Source: Senegalimassilia sp003474385
Lineage (GTDB): Bacteria; Actinomycetota; Coriobacteriia; Coriobacteriales; Eggerthellaceae
Direction of reading: 5' to 3'
Length of the DNA stretch: 64,000 nucleotides
NCBI RefSeq assembly: GCF_003474385.1
Contig: NZ_QUCY01000016.1
Span: 4,776 to 68,775 of the forward strand
Shown piece after piece: positions 1 to 7,753 of this stretch. Position 1 is the stretch's first letter; each line of letters begins with the position of its first letter. The notes under the pieces are model-generated. The model did not search any database. It saw only the letters and a program-made list of their open reading frames with translations, and was not told the origin of the DNA. The position numbers and the translations under genes are program-made.

Positions 1-509
1 ACAAGGTCGGTCATGACGTGCTGCTGTGGGATACGGTCAAAGCCGACCTGGTAGAGGCGTTCGGCGCCGATATCCTGGGCGCTGATGGTCAGATCGTGCG
101 CTCGAAGGTGGCGGCGAAGGCTTTCGCCACGCCGGCGGAGACGCGCAAGCTCAACCGCATCACCATGCCGCGCATCGAGGAGGCGTTCACCGATCAGCTC
201 GACGAGCTTGAGCGCCAGGGCAACAAGGCCGTGGTGGTGGAATATTCCGTGTTCAAAAATCGCCAGGTGTCCATGGCCAACGGCGCCGACGTGGTCATCG
301 CCGTGCTGGCCCCGCTTGACGACCGCATCGAGCGCGCCGTTGCAGGCGGCTGGGACGAGCAGGATGTGCGTCGCCGCATCGCCCGCCAGATCAGCGATGC
401 GGATCGCATCGAGCAATCCGACGTGGTGTTCAACAACGATGGCACGCCCGAGCAGCTGCGCGAGCAGGTCGAGCAGTGGTGGCGTGAGTACAGCAAGACG
501 CTGGACTAG
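1..509 (+). CDS. coaE: Dephospho-CoA kinase, 3' part (5' end outside window)
   Basis: CoaE phosphorylates dephospho-CoA at the 3'-hydroxyl of the ribose, the last step of coenzyme A synthesis, in the cytoplasm. The reading frame is already open at base 3, so the N-terminal P-loop lies outside the window; about 168 residues are seen. The stretch with FG-DIL-DG-R followed by an alternating Arg/Lys helix, and the later VVVEYSVF and RI-RQ-SD-ADR parts, match the substrate-binding lid and C-terminal half of the family. A GTG at 18 is only an internal codon, not a believable start. A strong hairpin terminator follows, so it ends its transcription unit before uvrB. The assignment is by motif memory and is fairly sure. 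Confidence 0.85.
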   Translation, partial: KVGHDVLLWDTVKADLVEAFGADILGADGQIVRSKVAAKAFATPAETRKLNRITMPRIEEAFTDQLDELERQGNKAVVVEYSVFKNRQVSMANGADVVIAVLAPLDDRIERAVAGGWDEQDVRRRIARQISDADRIEQSDVVFNNDGTPEQLREQVEQWWREYSKTLD

Positions 510-551
510 GACGGCTTCGCGCTGATGGGCGCGATCGTTTGAAACGTTGCG

Positions 552-608
552 GGCCCCTGCGGTGCGGCGCCTGGCTTTGCCAGATGCCGCATGCTGCAGG
601 GGCCTTTT
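552..608 (+). terminator. Rho-independent terminator after coaE
   Basis: GGCCCCTGC (552-560) pairs perfectly with GCAGGGGCC (596-604). A second inner stem (TGCGGC with GCCGCA, CTGGC with GCCAG) extends it, and TTTT follows at 605-608. Confidence 0.8.
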
Positions 609-635
609 GCGTTGTCGCGTATGTGAAGCGAAAAC

Positions 636-647
636 GTACACTTGTTC
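636..647 (+). promoter_or_regulatory. Candidate LexA (SOS) operator before uvrB
   Basis: GTACACTTGTTC, read on the other strand GAACAAGTGTAC, differs by one base from the Gram-positive SOS-box core GAAC-N4-GTTC. It overlaps the putative -35 of uvrB. The same variant GAAC-N4-GTAC occurs at the recN promoter (11548-11559). Both genes are known SOS genes in other bacteria; LexA binding here is an inference. Confidence 0.4.
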
Positions 648-670
648 TTTTCCGTATGCCGTGATAGACT
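642..670 (+). promoter_or_regulatory. uvrB promoter
   Basis: TTGTTC (642-647) lies 17 bases before TAGACT (665-670), a reasonable sigma-70-type pair, about 40 bases upstream of the uvrB start codon. The -35 overlaps the SOS-like site at 636-647. Confidence 0.5.
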
Positions 671-716
671 TCGGGCACTGATTCGAAGGAAGCGCCTGCG
701 AAGGACGTGATTGCAT

Positions 717-2870
717 ATGAGCAGCCATCTGAAGAACATCGAGGGCATGACAATGGAGGGCAAGCTGCCCGAAGTGCGCCTTGCGAACACGCCGTTTCGA
801 GCGGTCAGCCCTTATGAGCCTTCAGGCGATCAGCCGCAGGCCATCAAGAAGCTGGCACAGGGCGTAGAGGAAGGGCTGCGGTATCAAACGCTTCTGGGCG
901 TTACGGGCTCGGGCAAAACGTTCACCATGGCGAAAACCATCGAGGCGGTGCAGCGCCCCACGCTTGTCATGGCGCCGAACAAGACGCTTGCCGCTCAGCT
1001 TGCAAGCGAGCTGAAGGAGTTCTTCCCCGACAATGCCGTGGTGTATTTCGTCAGCTACTACGATTATTACCAGCCCGAAGCGTATGTGCCCTCGTCGGAC
1101 ACGTTCATCGAGAAGGACGCCTCCATCAACGAAGAGGTGGAGAAGCTGCGCCATGCCGCCACCAGCGCGCTCCTTTCCAGGCGCGACGTCATCGTGGTGG
1201 CGTCGGTCAGCTGCATCTACGGTATCGGCAGCCCCATGGATTACGCGGGCATGGCCGTGTTCGTGGACAAGCAGAAGGAGATGGATCGCGACCAGATGAT
1301 CCACGACCTTATCGACATCCAGTACGACCGCAACGACTACGAGCTGAAACGCGGCACGTTCCGCGTGCGCGGGGATAACCTCGATGTGTTCCCGCCGTAC
1401 GCGGACAATCCGGTGCGCGTGGAGTTCTGGGGCGATGAGATAGAGCAGATTTCCGAGATCGACAACGTCACGGGCGAGGTGTTGCAAGCCTATGAGGCCC
1501 TGCCCATCTGGCCGGCCTCCCATTACGTGACGGCGCGCCCGAAGATGGAGCACGCTATCAAAACCATCCAAGAGGAGCTGCGCGAGCGCCTGCAGCAGTT
1601 TAAAGAGGAGGGCAAGCTGCTTGAGGCCCAGCGGCTGGAGATGCGCGTGAACTACGATCTTGAGATGCTGGAGACCATGGGCTTTTGCAGCGGCATCGAG
1701 AACTATTCCCGGCATTTGGACGGGCGCGAGCCTGGAGAGCCCCCGTACACGCTCATCGACTATTTCCCGGACGATTTCCTATGCATCATCGACGAGAGCC
1801 ATGTGACGGTGCCCCAAATCCGCGGCATGCATGAGGGCGACCGCAGCCGCAAGATCACCTTGACCGAGCATGGGTTCCGGCTGCCCAGCTGTTTGGATAA
1901 CCGTCCGCTGCGTTTCGACGAGTTCGAGGAGCGCGTGCCGCAGTTCATCTACGTGTCGGCAACGCCCGGCGATTACGAGCTGAAGGTCAGCCAGCAGCAG
2001 GTGGAGCAGATCATCCGCCCCACGGGCCTGCTGGATCCCGAGATCATCGTGCGCGGCAGTGCAAGCCAGATCGACGACATCATCGACGAGGCGAAGGAGC
2101 GCGCCGACCGCAACGAGCGCGTGCTCATAACCACGCTTACCAAGAAGATGGCCGAGGATTTGACCGACCACCTCTTGGACCGCGGCTTACGCGCCCGCTA
2201 CATGCACAGCGACATCGGCACGCTTGAGCGCGTGGACATCCTGCGCGATCTGCGTTTGGGCAAGTTCGATGTGCTGGTGGGAATCAACCTGCTGCGCGAG
2301 GGCCTGGACCTGCCCGAGGTAACGTTGGTAGCCATTCTCGACGCCGACAAGGAGGGCTTCCTGCGAAACCAGCGCAGCCTGATCCAGACCATCGGCCGCG
2401 CTGCTCGTAACGCGAACGGCCAGGTAATCATGTATGCCGACAAAACCACCGACTCCATGGACCTGGCAATCTCCGAAACGCGGCGCCGTCGCAGCATCCA
2501 GATGGCCTACAACGAAGAGCACGGCATCACGCCCAAAACGGTCACGAAGGCGGTCGTGGACATCATGAGCTACGTGCATGGGGAAATGGGCGATGTGTCA
2601 TCTGAGCAGGTGAACATGCAGCTTGCCGAGCTGTCGCGCGAAGAGGTGCTGCGCGTTATCTCCAGCATGGAGGAAGATATGGCGGAGGCGTCGCGCAACA
2701 TGGACTTTGAGGAGGCGGCGCGCTTGCGAGACGAGGTGGTGCGCCTGCGTGCCGGCGTGGAGGGCGAAAGCGAGGCGGATGTGCTCAAGGACCTGAAGAA
2801 GAGCGCGCGCAAAGGCAGCGCCTTCGGCAATCGCAAGAACGCAGCGTACGGCAGCTCGCGTCGGTCGTAG
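717..2870 (+). CDS. uvrB: Excinuclease ABC subunit B
   Basis: UvrB is the DNA-damage verification helicase of nucleotide excision repair; with UvrA it loads on the lesion and then recruits UvrC. The 717-residue protein carries a Walker A (GVTGSGKT), the aromatic beta-hairpin region with YYDYYQPEAYVP that clamps a DNA strand, the DESH box, a helicase C domain with the QTIGRAARN motif VI, and a C-terminal UVR motif (near residues 665-700) that contacts UvrC. Length is typical. I chose ATG 717 because GAAGGAC at 700-706 sits 10 bases upstream; TTG 711 and ATGs at 747 and 753 are alternatives. uvrA does not follow, unlike in many genomes. SOS control is suggested by the site at 636-647. Confidence 0.97.
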   Translation: MSSHLKNIEGMTMEGKLPEVRLANTPFRAVSPYEPSGDQPQAIKKLAQGVEEGLRYQTLLGVTGSGKTFTMAKTIEAVQRPTLVMAPNKTLAAQLASELKEFFPDNAVVYFVSYYDYYQPEAYVPSSDTFIEKDASINEEVEKLRHAATSALLSRRDVIVVASVSCIYGIGSPMDYAGMAVFVDKQKEMDRDQMIHDLIDIQYDRNDYELKRGTFRVRGDNLDVFPPYADNPVRVEFWGDEIEQISEIDNVTGEVLQAYEALPIWPASHYVTARPKMEHAIKTIQEELRERLQQFKEEGKLLEAQRLEMRVNYDLEMLETMGFCSGIENYSRHLDGREPGEPPYTLIDYFPDDFLCIIDESHVTVPQIRGMHEGDRSRKITLTEHGFRLPSCLDNRPLRFDEFEERVPQFIYVSATPGDYELKVSQQQVEQIIRPTGLLDPEIIVRGSASQIDDIIDEAKERADRNERVLITTLTKKMAEDLTDHLLDRGLRARYMHSDIGTLERVDILRDLRLGKFDVLVGINLLREGLDLPEVTLVAILDADKEGFLRNQRSLIQTIGRAARNANGQVIMYADKTTDSMDLAISETRRRRSIQMAYNEEHGITPKTVTKAVVDIMSYVHGEMGDVSSEQVNMQLAELSREEVLRVISSMEEDMAEASRNMDFEEAARLRDEVVRLRAGVEGESEADVLKDLKKSARKGSAFGNRKNAAYGSSRRS

Positions 2871-3199
2871 AACCCTGCTGTCCGTCGACCGCGGGTTGAC
2901 GGACACGGTGGCGGCGGCTTGCTTGCTCAGCGCAGGGCGCTGGTGGCAACTCGCTAGCCCCGTATGCCGCAGAGCGGGATAATGGCGGGAGCGGTTATGG
3001 CATTTGTCGCGGCTACGACTTGTGCGGTGCAGGGCGCTGGCAGTAGCCCCCCTTGCCGCACGTGCCGCGGCGTGGAGTTGTGGTGGGGTGTCTGCTTAGC
3101 ATTTAGCTTAGCTGCGCGGTAACTTGTGCTGCGCAGAAGGGGGTTGGCGCGTTTGAAGATGCCGCATACGGTTCGCAAGGCGCCGCCATTGCCTTTGGT
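2871..3199. other. Intergenic region between convergent uvrB and larE
   Basis: About 330 bases without a supported gene. GTCCGTC (2880-2886) pairs with GACGGAC (2898-2904) just after the uvrB stop and may end its transcript, but no T tract follows. A 74-codon minus-strand ORF at 2954-3178 has no homology I recognise and no convincing ribosome site, so I do not call it. Confidence 0.5.
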
Positions 3200-4039
3200 C
3201 TATTCGGGAACGTTTTGGTTGAGGCTGCCGGTGCGATAGCCGTCGGCGTCAACGGTCACGTAGACGAACCCCGCATCGTGTATGCGCTCGGTCAGGTCGG
3301 TGGATATCAGCGCGTCCATAAGTGCCGCTCGCTGGTCGGGCGCTACCTCGATGCGCGCAAGGTCCCCATGGGCGCGGCAGCGTATCTGGGGAAAGCCTGC
3401 GTTCATAAGCGCATCCTCGGCATGCTCGACGGATCGAAGCTTTTCGGCAGTGATGGCCTCGTTGTAGGGGATGCGGCTTGCAAGGCACGCGTAAGAGGGT
3501 TTGTCCCAGGTTGGAAGGCCAAGCTTGCGGGACAGGGCGCGAACATCGGCTTTCGATAAACCTGCTGCCAGCAAGGGGCTGTCCACCTTCAGCTCGCCAA
3601 GAGCCTTAAGCCCAGGGCGGTAATCGCCTAGGTCGCTGGTGTTGGTGCCTTCGGCCACGTAGGGTATTCCCAGGCGCGCGGCTTGATCCATGATGCGGGC
3701 GAACAATGCGCTTTTGCATAGGTAGCATCGATCTGCGGGGTTTTCGGCGAAGCCGGGTATGGTCAAGGCGTCGACGTCCATCACCACATGGCGGATGCCC
3801 CGCTTGGCGCAAAAATCGCTGGCTTCGCGAACCTCTCGTGCGGGAATCATCTGCGCGCAGGCGGTGATGGCGACGGTGTTGTCGCCAAGCACATCGGCGG
3901 CAACACCTAGCAGCAGGGTGGAGTCCACTCCGCCGGAAAACGCTACGGCAACCGCTCCCAGTTTTGTCAGATGCTCTTTCAGCGCTTCGTGCTTCTTGGA
4001 AAGCTCAGCGGGAAGCGGGGCGGGGGTGTCGGTGCTCAT
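3200..4039 (-). CDS. larE: ATP-dependent sacrificial sulfur transferase LarE
   Basis: LarE adenylates and then sulfurates the pyridinium dicarboxylic precursor of the nickel-pincer nucleotide, the cofactor of lactate racemase and related LarA enzymes. The 279-residue protein has the PP-loop SGGVDS at 35-40 (AMP binding), a CYLC pair at 105-108, and PSYACLASR at 181-189. Cys185 in that last motif is at the place of the sulfur-donating cysteine in single-cysteine LarE proteins (established for the lactobacillus enzyme). larB, larC and larA are not in the window, so its LarA partner must be elsewhere. An AAAGG-type ribosome site precedes the ATG. It lies downstream of the GH25 gene on the same strand, 89 bases apart; a shared transcript is possible but unproven. 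Confidence 0.93.
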   Translation of the reverse strand: MSTDTPAPLPAELSKKHEALKEHLTKLGAVAVAFSGGVDSTLLLGVAADVLGDNTVAITACAQMIPAREVREASDFCAKRGIRHVVMDVDALTIPGFAENPADRCYLCKSALFARIMDQAARLGIPYVAEGTNTSDLGDYRPGLKALGELKVDSPLLAAGLSKADVRALSRKLGLPTWDKPSYACLASRIPYNEAITAEKLRSVEHAEDALMNAGFPQIRCRAHGDLARIEVAPDQRAALMDALISTDLTERIHDAGFVYVTVDADGYRTGSLNQNVPE

Positions 4040-4128
4040 GGAGGACCTTTCGCGTTGCGGGTGGTTTCATTACGCACGCTAGCACATGAAGTTAGCTTCA
4101 GGTTTTGCCGAGCTGCGAGATTTCGCGT

Positions 4129-5142
4129 TTAGAGCATATCGGTGAAGCACAGGTTCATGTCGACGGGGGTGGAAATGCCGGCAACGCTGCCGGTGTTGCT
4201 GTACTGCCACAGCACGAAATCGAACTGCCCGGAGGGCTGCAGCGCGTTGTATTCGGCGAACCAGACGGGGCGATCGCCTAGGCTATCCAGGTTCATGCGG
4301 GCGATATCCACTTTGTTGCCATACACCATGGAGCGGTAACCTGCTTGCTCGATGCGTTGGCAGAACGCCAGCGCAGCTGCGGTGAGGGTGTCCCGGTCCA
4401 CGTTATTGCCGCGTGCGTTCACCGTCGTATCCTTCTCGTGGTCGAAGGTTATGGGAAGGTCGAGCTTGCGGCCGCCAAGCTGGTCAAGCACGAAGTCGGC
4501 CTCTTCCTGCGCCTCCTCGGCGCTGGTGGCTTGCGAGTAAAAGTACACGCCGGTCTGCAAGCTGGCATCGGCTGCTCCTGCAAGGTTCTCATTCAGGCGG
4601 GCGTCCGCGAACAGGCCGCCTTCGGTGGTGCCGCGGTAGCCGGCGCGCACAAAGGCGAACTGGATTCCGTCGCTTGCAACCTGCTCCCAGTCGATGGCGC
4701 CTTGCATTTCGGACACATCGATTCCCGTCTGCGATTTCTCGACCCCGTTTTCAGAGTATGAGAACCTGCCGTTTTGTTGGGAGAGCCCCGAGAAGTCGTA
4801 TGGGCTGACGTAAGGTTGCTTTGTGTTGGCCGAGCGAGAGGTTTCTTCTTGCGACGAGCCGTTGAGCAGCGCCGATGTTGCGTTGCATGCCGATATGCCG
4901 ACGACGATGAGCGCAAGCGCGAACGCAAGGATGACGAACGGCTTGCGGGCGCTGGTGCTACGACGTGGGCGTTGCTGGGGGCGAGTCGATCCAGGTCGCG
5001 TGGATGCGTTGCGCGCTGGCAAAGAGGTGCGGGGCCGCGCGGAGCCATTGTTCATCGATGATGAGACGCGGGGCTTCGTGGAAGGGTTGCGCGTTGATGA
5101 TGGGGTTCGGGCGGGTCGCCCGTTGCGGTTTCTGCTATTCAT
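4129..5142 (-). CDS. Membrane-anchored glycoside hydrolase family 25 lysozyme
   Basis: This is a peptidoglycan muramidase of family GH25. The first 66 residues are Arg/Ser/Pro/Thr-rich and look disordered and cytoplasmic; one hydrophobic segment (about 67-88) then anchors the protein, and the catalytic domain (about 140-337) is outside. The domain starts with TGIDVSEMQG (Asp142) and has ITFDHE (Asp234, Glu236), the acidic residues expected at a GH25 active site. The basic leader of this length is unusual for a lysozyme and is more like that of division-site membrane proteins. No clear Shine-Dalgarno precedes ATG 5142 or the internal ATG for residue 30, so the start is uncertain. Role: cell-wall remodelling or lysis of competitors. 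Confidence 0.88.
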   Translation of the reverse strand: MNSRNRNGRPARTPSSTRNPSTKPRVSSSMNNGSARPRTSLPARNASTRPGSTRPQQRPRRSTSARKPFVILAFALALIVVGISACNATSALLNGSSQEETSRSANTKQPYVSPYDFSGLSQQNGRFSYSENGVEKSQTGIDVSEMQGAIDWEQVASDGIQFAFVRAGYRGTTEGGLFADARLNENLAGAADASLQTGVYFYSQATSAEEAQEEADFVLDQLGGRKLDLPITFDHEKDTTVNARGNNVDRDTLTAAALAFCQRIEQAGYRSMVYGNKVDIARMNLDSLGDRPVWFAEYNALQPSGQFDFVLWQYSNTGSVAGISTPVDMNLCFTDML

Positions 5143-5438
5143 AGGCGTTATGGTAGCAAACGGCGTGGGGCGCGGGGTGCCCGTCCATGGTTTGAACGTG
5201 GGGTTTTCAAATGCCGCTCATAGTGATTTCCCGCCGCTGACGCACGTTAACGGCGTTAATCCAATTGATACTAACTTACTTCTAATATGCTCGTCTCATT
5301 GTTGGTTTTAGCCTGATGTGCACGCTCTTGTAGGTGTTTTTGCGCGTGATTTCGGGATGCTTGCGCATGTGCGCAAACAAGCGGGCGTTCGTCTCGTTGG
5401 GGAAGCGGGGCGCGACAAGGTGAGGATTGGACGCTACG

Positions 5439-5855
5439 ATGATGGTTTCGACAAGGGGGCGCTATGCCCTCAGGCTTATGATCGATATCGCCAAGCAGGG
5501 GGAGGCGGGCGCGCTTGTCACTATGAGACAAGCCGCGCAACGCCAGGGGCTTTCCGTCAAGTATTTGGAGCAGCTGGGCGGTGCTCTCGTGCGTGCAGGG
5601 GTGCTGAAGAGCATTCGCGGCGTGAGCGGCGGATACTATCTGGCACAGCCCGCGGATCAAATCCGCATCGGCGACGTGCTGCGCGCCACGGAAGGTTCCT
5701 GCATGCCGGTCGCATGTGTGGACGATGAGGGCAAATGCGATCTTGCGGGCGGCTGCGAGGCGCGCGGCTTCTGGCGGGGGATGGGTAATGCCATCAACGC
5801 CTATATCGACCGCATCACGCTTGCCGATGTGTTGGAGGGCAACGTGGAGGCATAG
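5439..5855 (+). CDS. Rrf2-family transcriptional regulator with cysteine cluster
   Basis: The roughly 138-residue protein has the Rrf2 winged helix, including STRGRYALRLM at the start, the recognition region SVKYLEQLG and the wing GVSGGYYLA. Four cysteines follow in about 20 residues (GSCM...AC...KC...GC), in the place where IscR and NsrR bind an Fe-S cluster, so iron-sulfur or redox sensing is likely but inferred. The start is uncertain: ATG 5439 or 5442 fits the protein family better than TTG 5427, although GTGAGGA (5419-5425) is far from it. No suf/isc or cysteine-synthesis gene is adjacent; the gene stands alone, divergent from the lysozyme gene. Confidence 0.88.
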   Translation: MMVSTRGRYALRLMIDIAKQGEAGALVTMRQAAQRQGLSVKYLEQLGGALVRAGVLKSIRGVSGGYYLAQPADQIRIGDVLRATEGSCMPVACVDDEGKCDLAGGCEARGFWRGMGNAINAYIDRITLADVLEGNVEA

Positions 5856-5903
5856 CCGATTCCAGGGGTGCAATCCATCATCGGAAACCGGTGTCGGTAA
5901 ACG

Positions 5904-5943
5904 CGACGGGGGGGGGNNNNNNNNNNCTGCAGCCCGTCGTTTT
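5904..5943 (+). terminator. Terminator of the Rrf2 gene, interrupted by an assembly gap
   Basis: CGACGGG (5904-5910) can pair with CCCGTCG (5933-5939), and TTTT follows at 5940-5943. The loop holds a poly-G run and ten N (5917-5926), so the real loop sequence and length are unknown. Confidence 0.6.
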
Positions 5944-6081
5944 CGTTTGGCGATGCCCGTTTCTTTTTATGCGTATGCGCAAAAAAGAGCGGTTTGAGCC
6001 GTGTTGGCAATCGCACTTCATCGCGAACGGAGGCTTTCCGTTATGTCGCGGCTATCGCCCGGGTTGTTGATAGCTAGTGGG

Positions 6082-6121
6082 AAAACGCATCGAGCTAAGG
6101 CTTCGCCGACGTTGGCTCGAT
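6082..6121 (-). terminator. Terminator after the MoxR/VWA operon
   Basis: ATCGAGC (6089-6095) pairs with GCTCGAT (6115-6121); read on the minus strand the stem is followed after three bases by TTTT (AAAA at 6082-6085). Confidence 0.55.
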
Positions 6122-6214
6122 GAGCGCTCGGCGCCCGCTGGCTATCAGCATCCGATCGGGGGATACGGCGACAGGCTGCGATGTAACGTTTGCAGCCCGT
6201 CGCCATTGTTGGCG

Positions 6215-7726
6215 CTATTCCTCGTCGAGCGCGGTTTGCTTGATGCGGGCCGCCAGGTCGGCGCCGCGATCGCCGAACAGAAGCGCGCTGTTGTGCTTGA
6301 AGAAGCGCTCGCTTCCGTGTGCGTTGATGAACGCCATGCTGTAGCGGTTCGCGGAGAGGTCGGTGATGAGCAGCAGCATCTCCTGACCTTCGCCAAACGC
6401 CTGCTCGGCGAACGCCAATGCGCGGTCAAGGGCCTGCTCGCCCTGCTCAACGCGGCTCTCAAGCCCGCCGAGCATCTTCGAGAACGCTTCTTTGACCTGG
6501 TCGAACGTAAGCGACCCGCTTTGCGCTCCCAGGTGCTGCGCTTGCTGTAACATGTCGATGGTGCGCTCGTAGGAGCGATACTTCTGCTCGGACAGAAGCC
6601 CGCTTGCACGGTCGGTGCGCAGCAGGCGGCGCACTTCGGCCTCCTGCGTGCGCACCTCCTCGGTAGCATCGGTTGCGCCCGCTGCCTCAAGCTTGTCGCG
6701 CATGGCCGCCAGGCGCGGGTGCGCGAACTCCACGGCGCCCTCCTCGAGCATCGCCTCGCGCAGCACGCCCGCAAGCGCGTCGGAGAGCAGGCCCACTACC
6801 GACACGCGCTCGTCGAAGGGCGCGGCCTGGGCGCGCTCGACCACTTCGGGGCCGGCCGTGCCTGCAAGCACGCGGTCCACCTGGTAGTCGGCGCGATACT
6901 TCGTGAACAGGTCGTAGTACACGGCGAAACGCTTGGCGATCTGGGGCGCCTGCACGTATTGGCCGATGAGCACCTCATCGACGGGCAGGTCCTGCGCCTC
7001 GTAGAGCCTGATGGCGCTCGACAGGTCGTCCCAGCCGCGGGCCGTGACGAATTCCTTGCCGTCGGGCGTGGTCTCCAGGTGGTAGAAGTGGTCCTGTTCG
7101 ACGTCAAGGTAGGTGATGACCGCCGGATGCACGCCGTGGCCGAGCGCATAATCGCGCCATGCCTGGAAGTCGGGTTCCACGTCAAGGCGCTTCAAGCGGT
7201 CCCACGTTGCCAGGTCGAAGTCGCGCGCCGTGCGGTTGTATTCGGGCGGGTTGCCCGCCGTCACCACGATCCAGCCCTCGGGGACCTTGTGGCGGCCGAA
7301 CACCTTGTACTGCAGGAACTGCAGCATGGCCGGCGTGAGCGTTTCCGATACGCAGTTGATCTCGTCAAGGAACAGGATGCCCTCGCGATGCCCCGTCTGC
7401 TCGATGGCGTCGTAGACCGCGGCGATGATCTCGCTCATGGTGTATTCGGACACGTCGTAGGTTTTCCCGCCGTATTCCTTCTGGGCGATGAACGGCAGGC
7501 CCAACGCGCTTTGGCGCGTGTGATGGGTCATGGAGTAGGAAACGAAGCCCACCTCAAGCTCTTGGGCGATCTGCTCGACGATGGCGGTTTTGCCGATGCC
7601 GGGCGCGCCCAGCAGGAAGATGGGGCGCTGGCGCTGCGGCGGCAGGGCGTAACCGCCGAACTCGTCTTTAGCGAAATACGCCTGCATGGTGTACTTGATC
7701 TGCTGCTTCGCCTGTTGGATATCCAT
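6215..7726 (-). CDS. MoxR-type AAA+ ATPase
   Basis: The 503-residue protein has Walker A GAPGIGKT (40-47), Walker B ILFLDEIN (117-124) and a sensor-1 region with VTAGNPPEYN, which places it in the MoxR branch of AAA+ ATPases. These act as chaperones that remodel or insert metal into partner proteins together with VWA-domain proteins. The C-terminal half (about 300-503) is helical and Glu/Arg-rich and looks like a partner-binding or coiled region that I do not recognise. The VWA gene is 27 bases upstream on the same strand, so the two form an operon. The client protein is not evident from the neighbours. Confidence 0.88.
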   Translation of the reverse strand: MDIQQAKQQIKYTMQAYFAKDEFGGYALPPQRQRPIFLLGAPGIGKTAIVEQIAQELEVGFVSYSMTHHTRQSALGLPFIAQKEYGGKTYDVSEYTMSEIIAAVYDAIEQTGHREGILFLDEINCVSETLTPAMLQFLQYKVFGRHKVPEGWIVVTAGNPPEYNRTARDFDLATWDRLKRLDVEPDFQAWRDYALGHGVHPAVITYLDVEQDHFYHLETTPDGKEFVTARGWDDLSSAIRLYEAQDLPVDEVLIGQYVQAPQIAKRFAVYYDLFTKYRADYQVDRVLAGTAGPEVVERAQAAPFDERVSVVGLLSDALAGVLREAMLEEGAVEFAHPRLAAMRDKLEAAGATDATEEVRTQEAEVRRLLRTDRASGLLSEQKYRSYERTIDMLQQAQHLGAQSGSLTFDQVKEAFSKMLGGLESRVEQGEQALDRALAFAEQAFGEGQEMLLLITDLSANRYSMAFINAHGSERFFKHNSALLFGDRGADLAARIKQTALDEE

Positions 7727-7753
7727 GGCTGCTCCTTGCTCGATGGGGTGGTG

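Larger units (their letters stand above)
5856..6214. other. Intergenic region with assembly gap
   Basis: About 360 bases between the converging Rrf2 and MoxR genes. It holds the gap-interrupted plus-strand terminator (5904-5943) and a minus-strand terminator-like hairpin (6082-6121). I see no gene in the rest. Confidence 0.6.

Noticed and set aside
2954..3178. 74-codon minus-strand ORF after uvrB
   Set aside because: No homology that I recognise, no ribosome site and biased composition.
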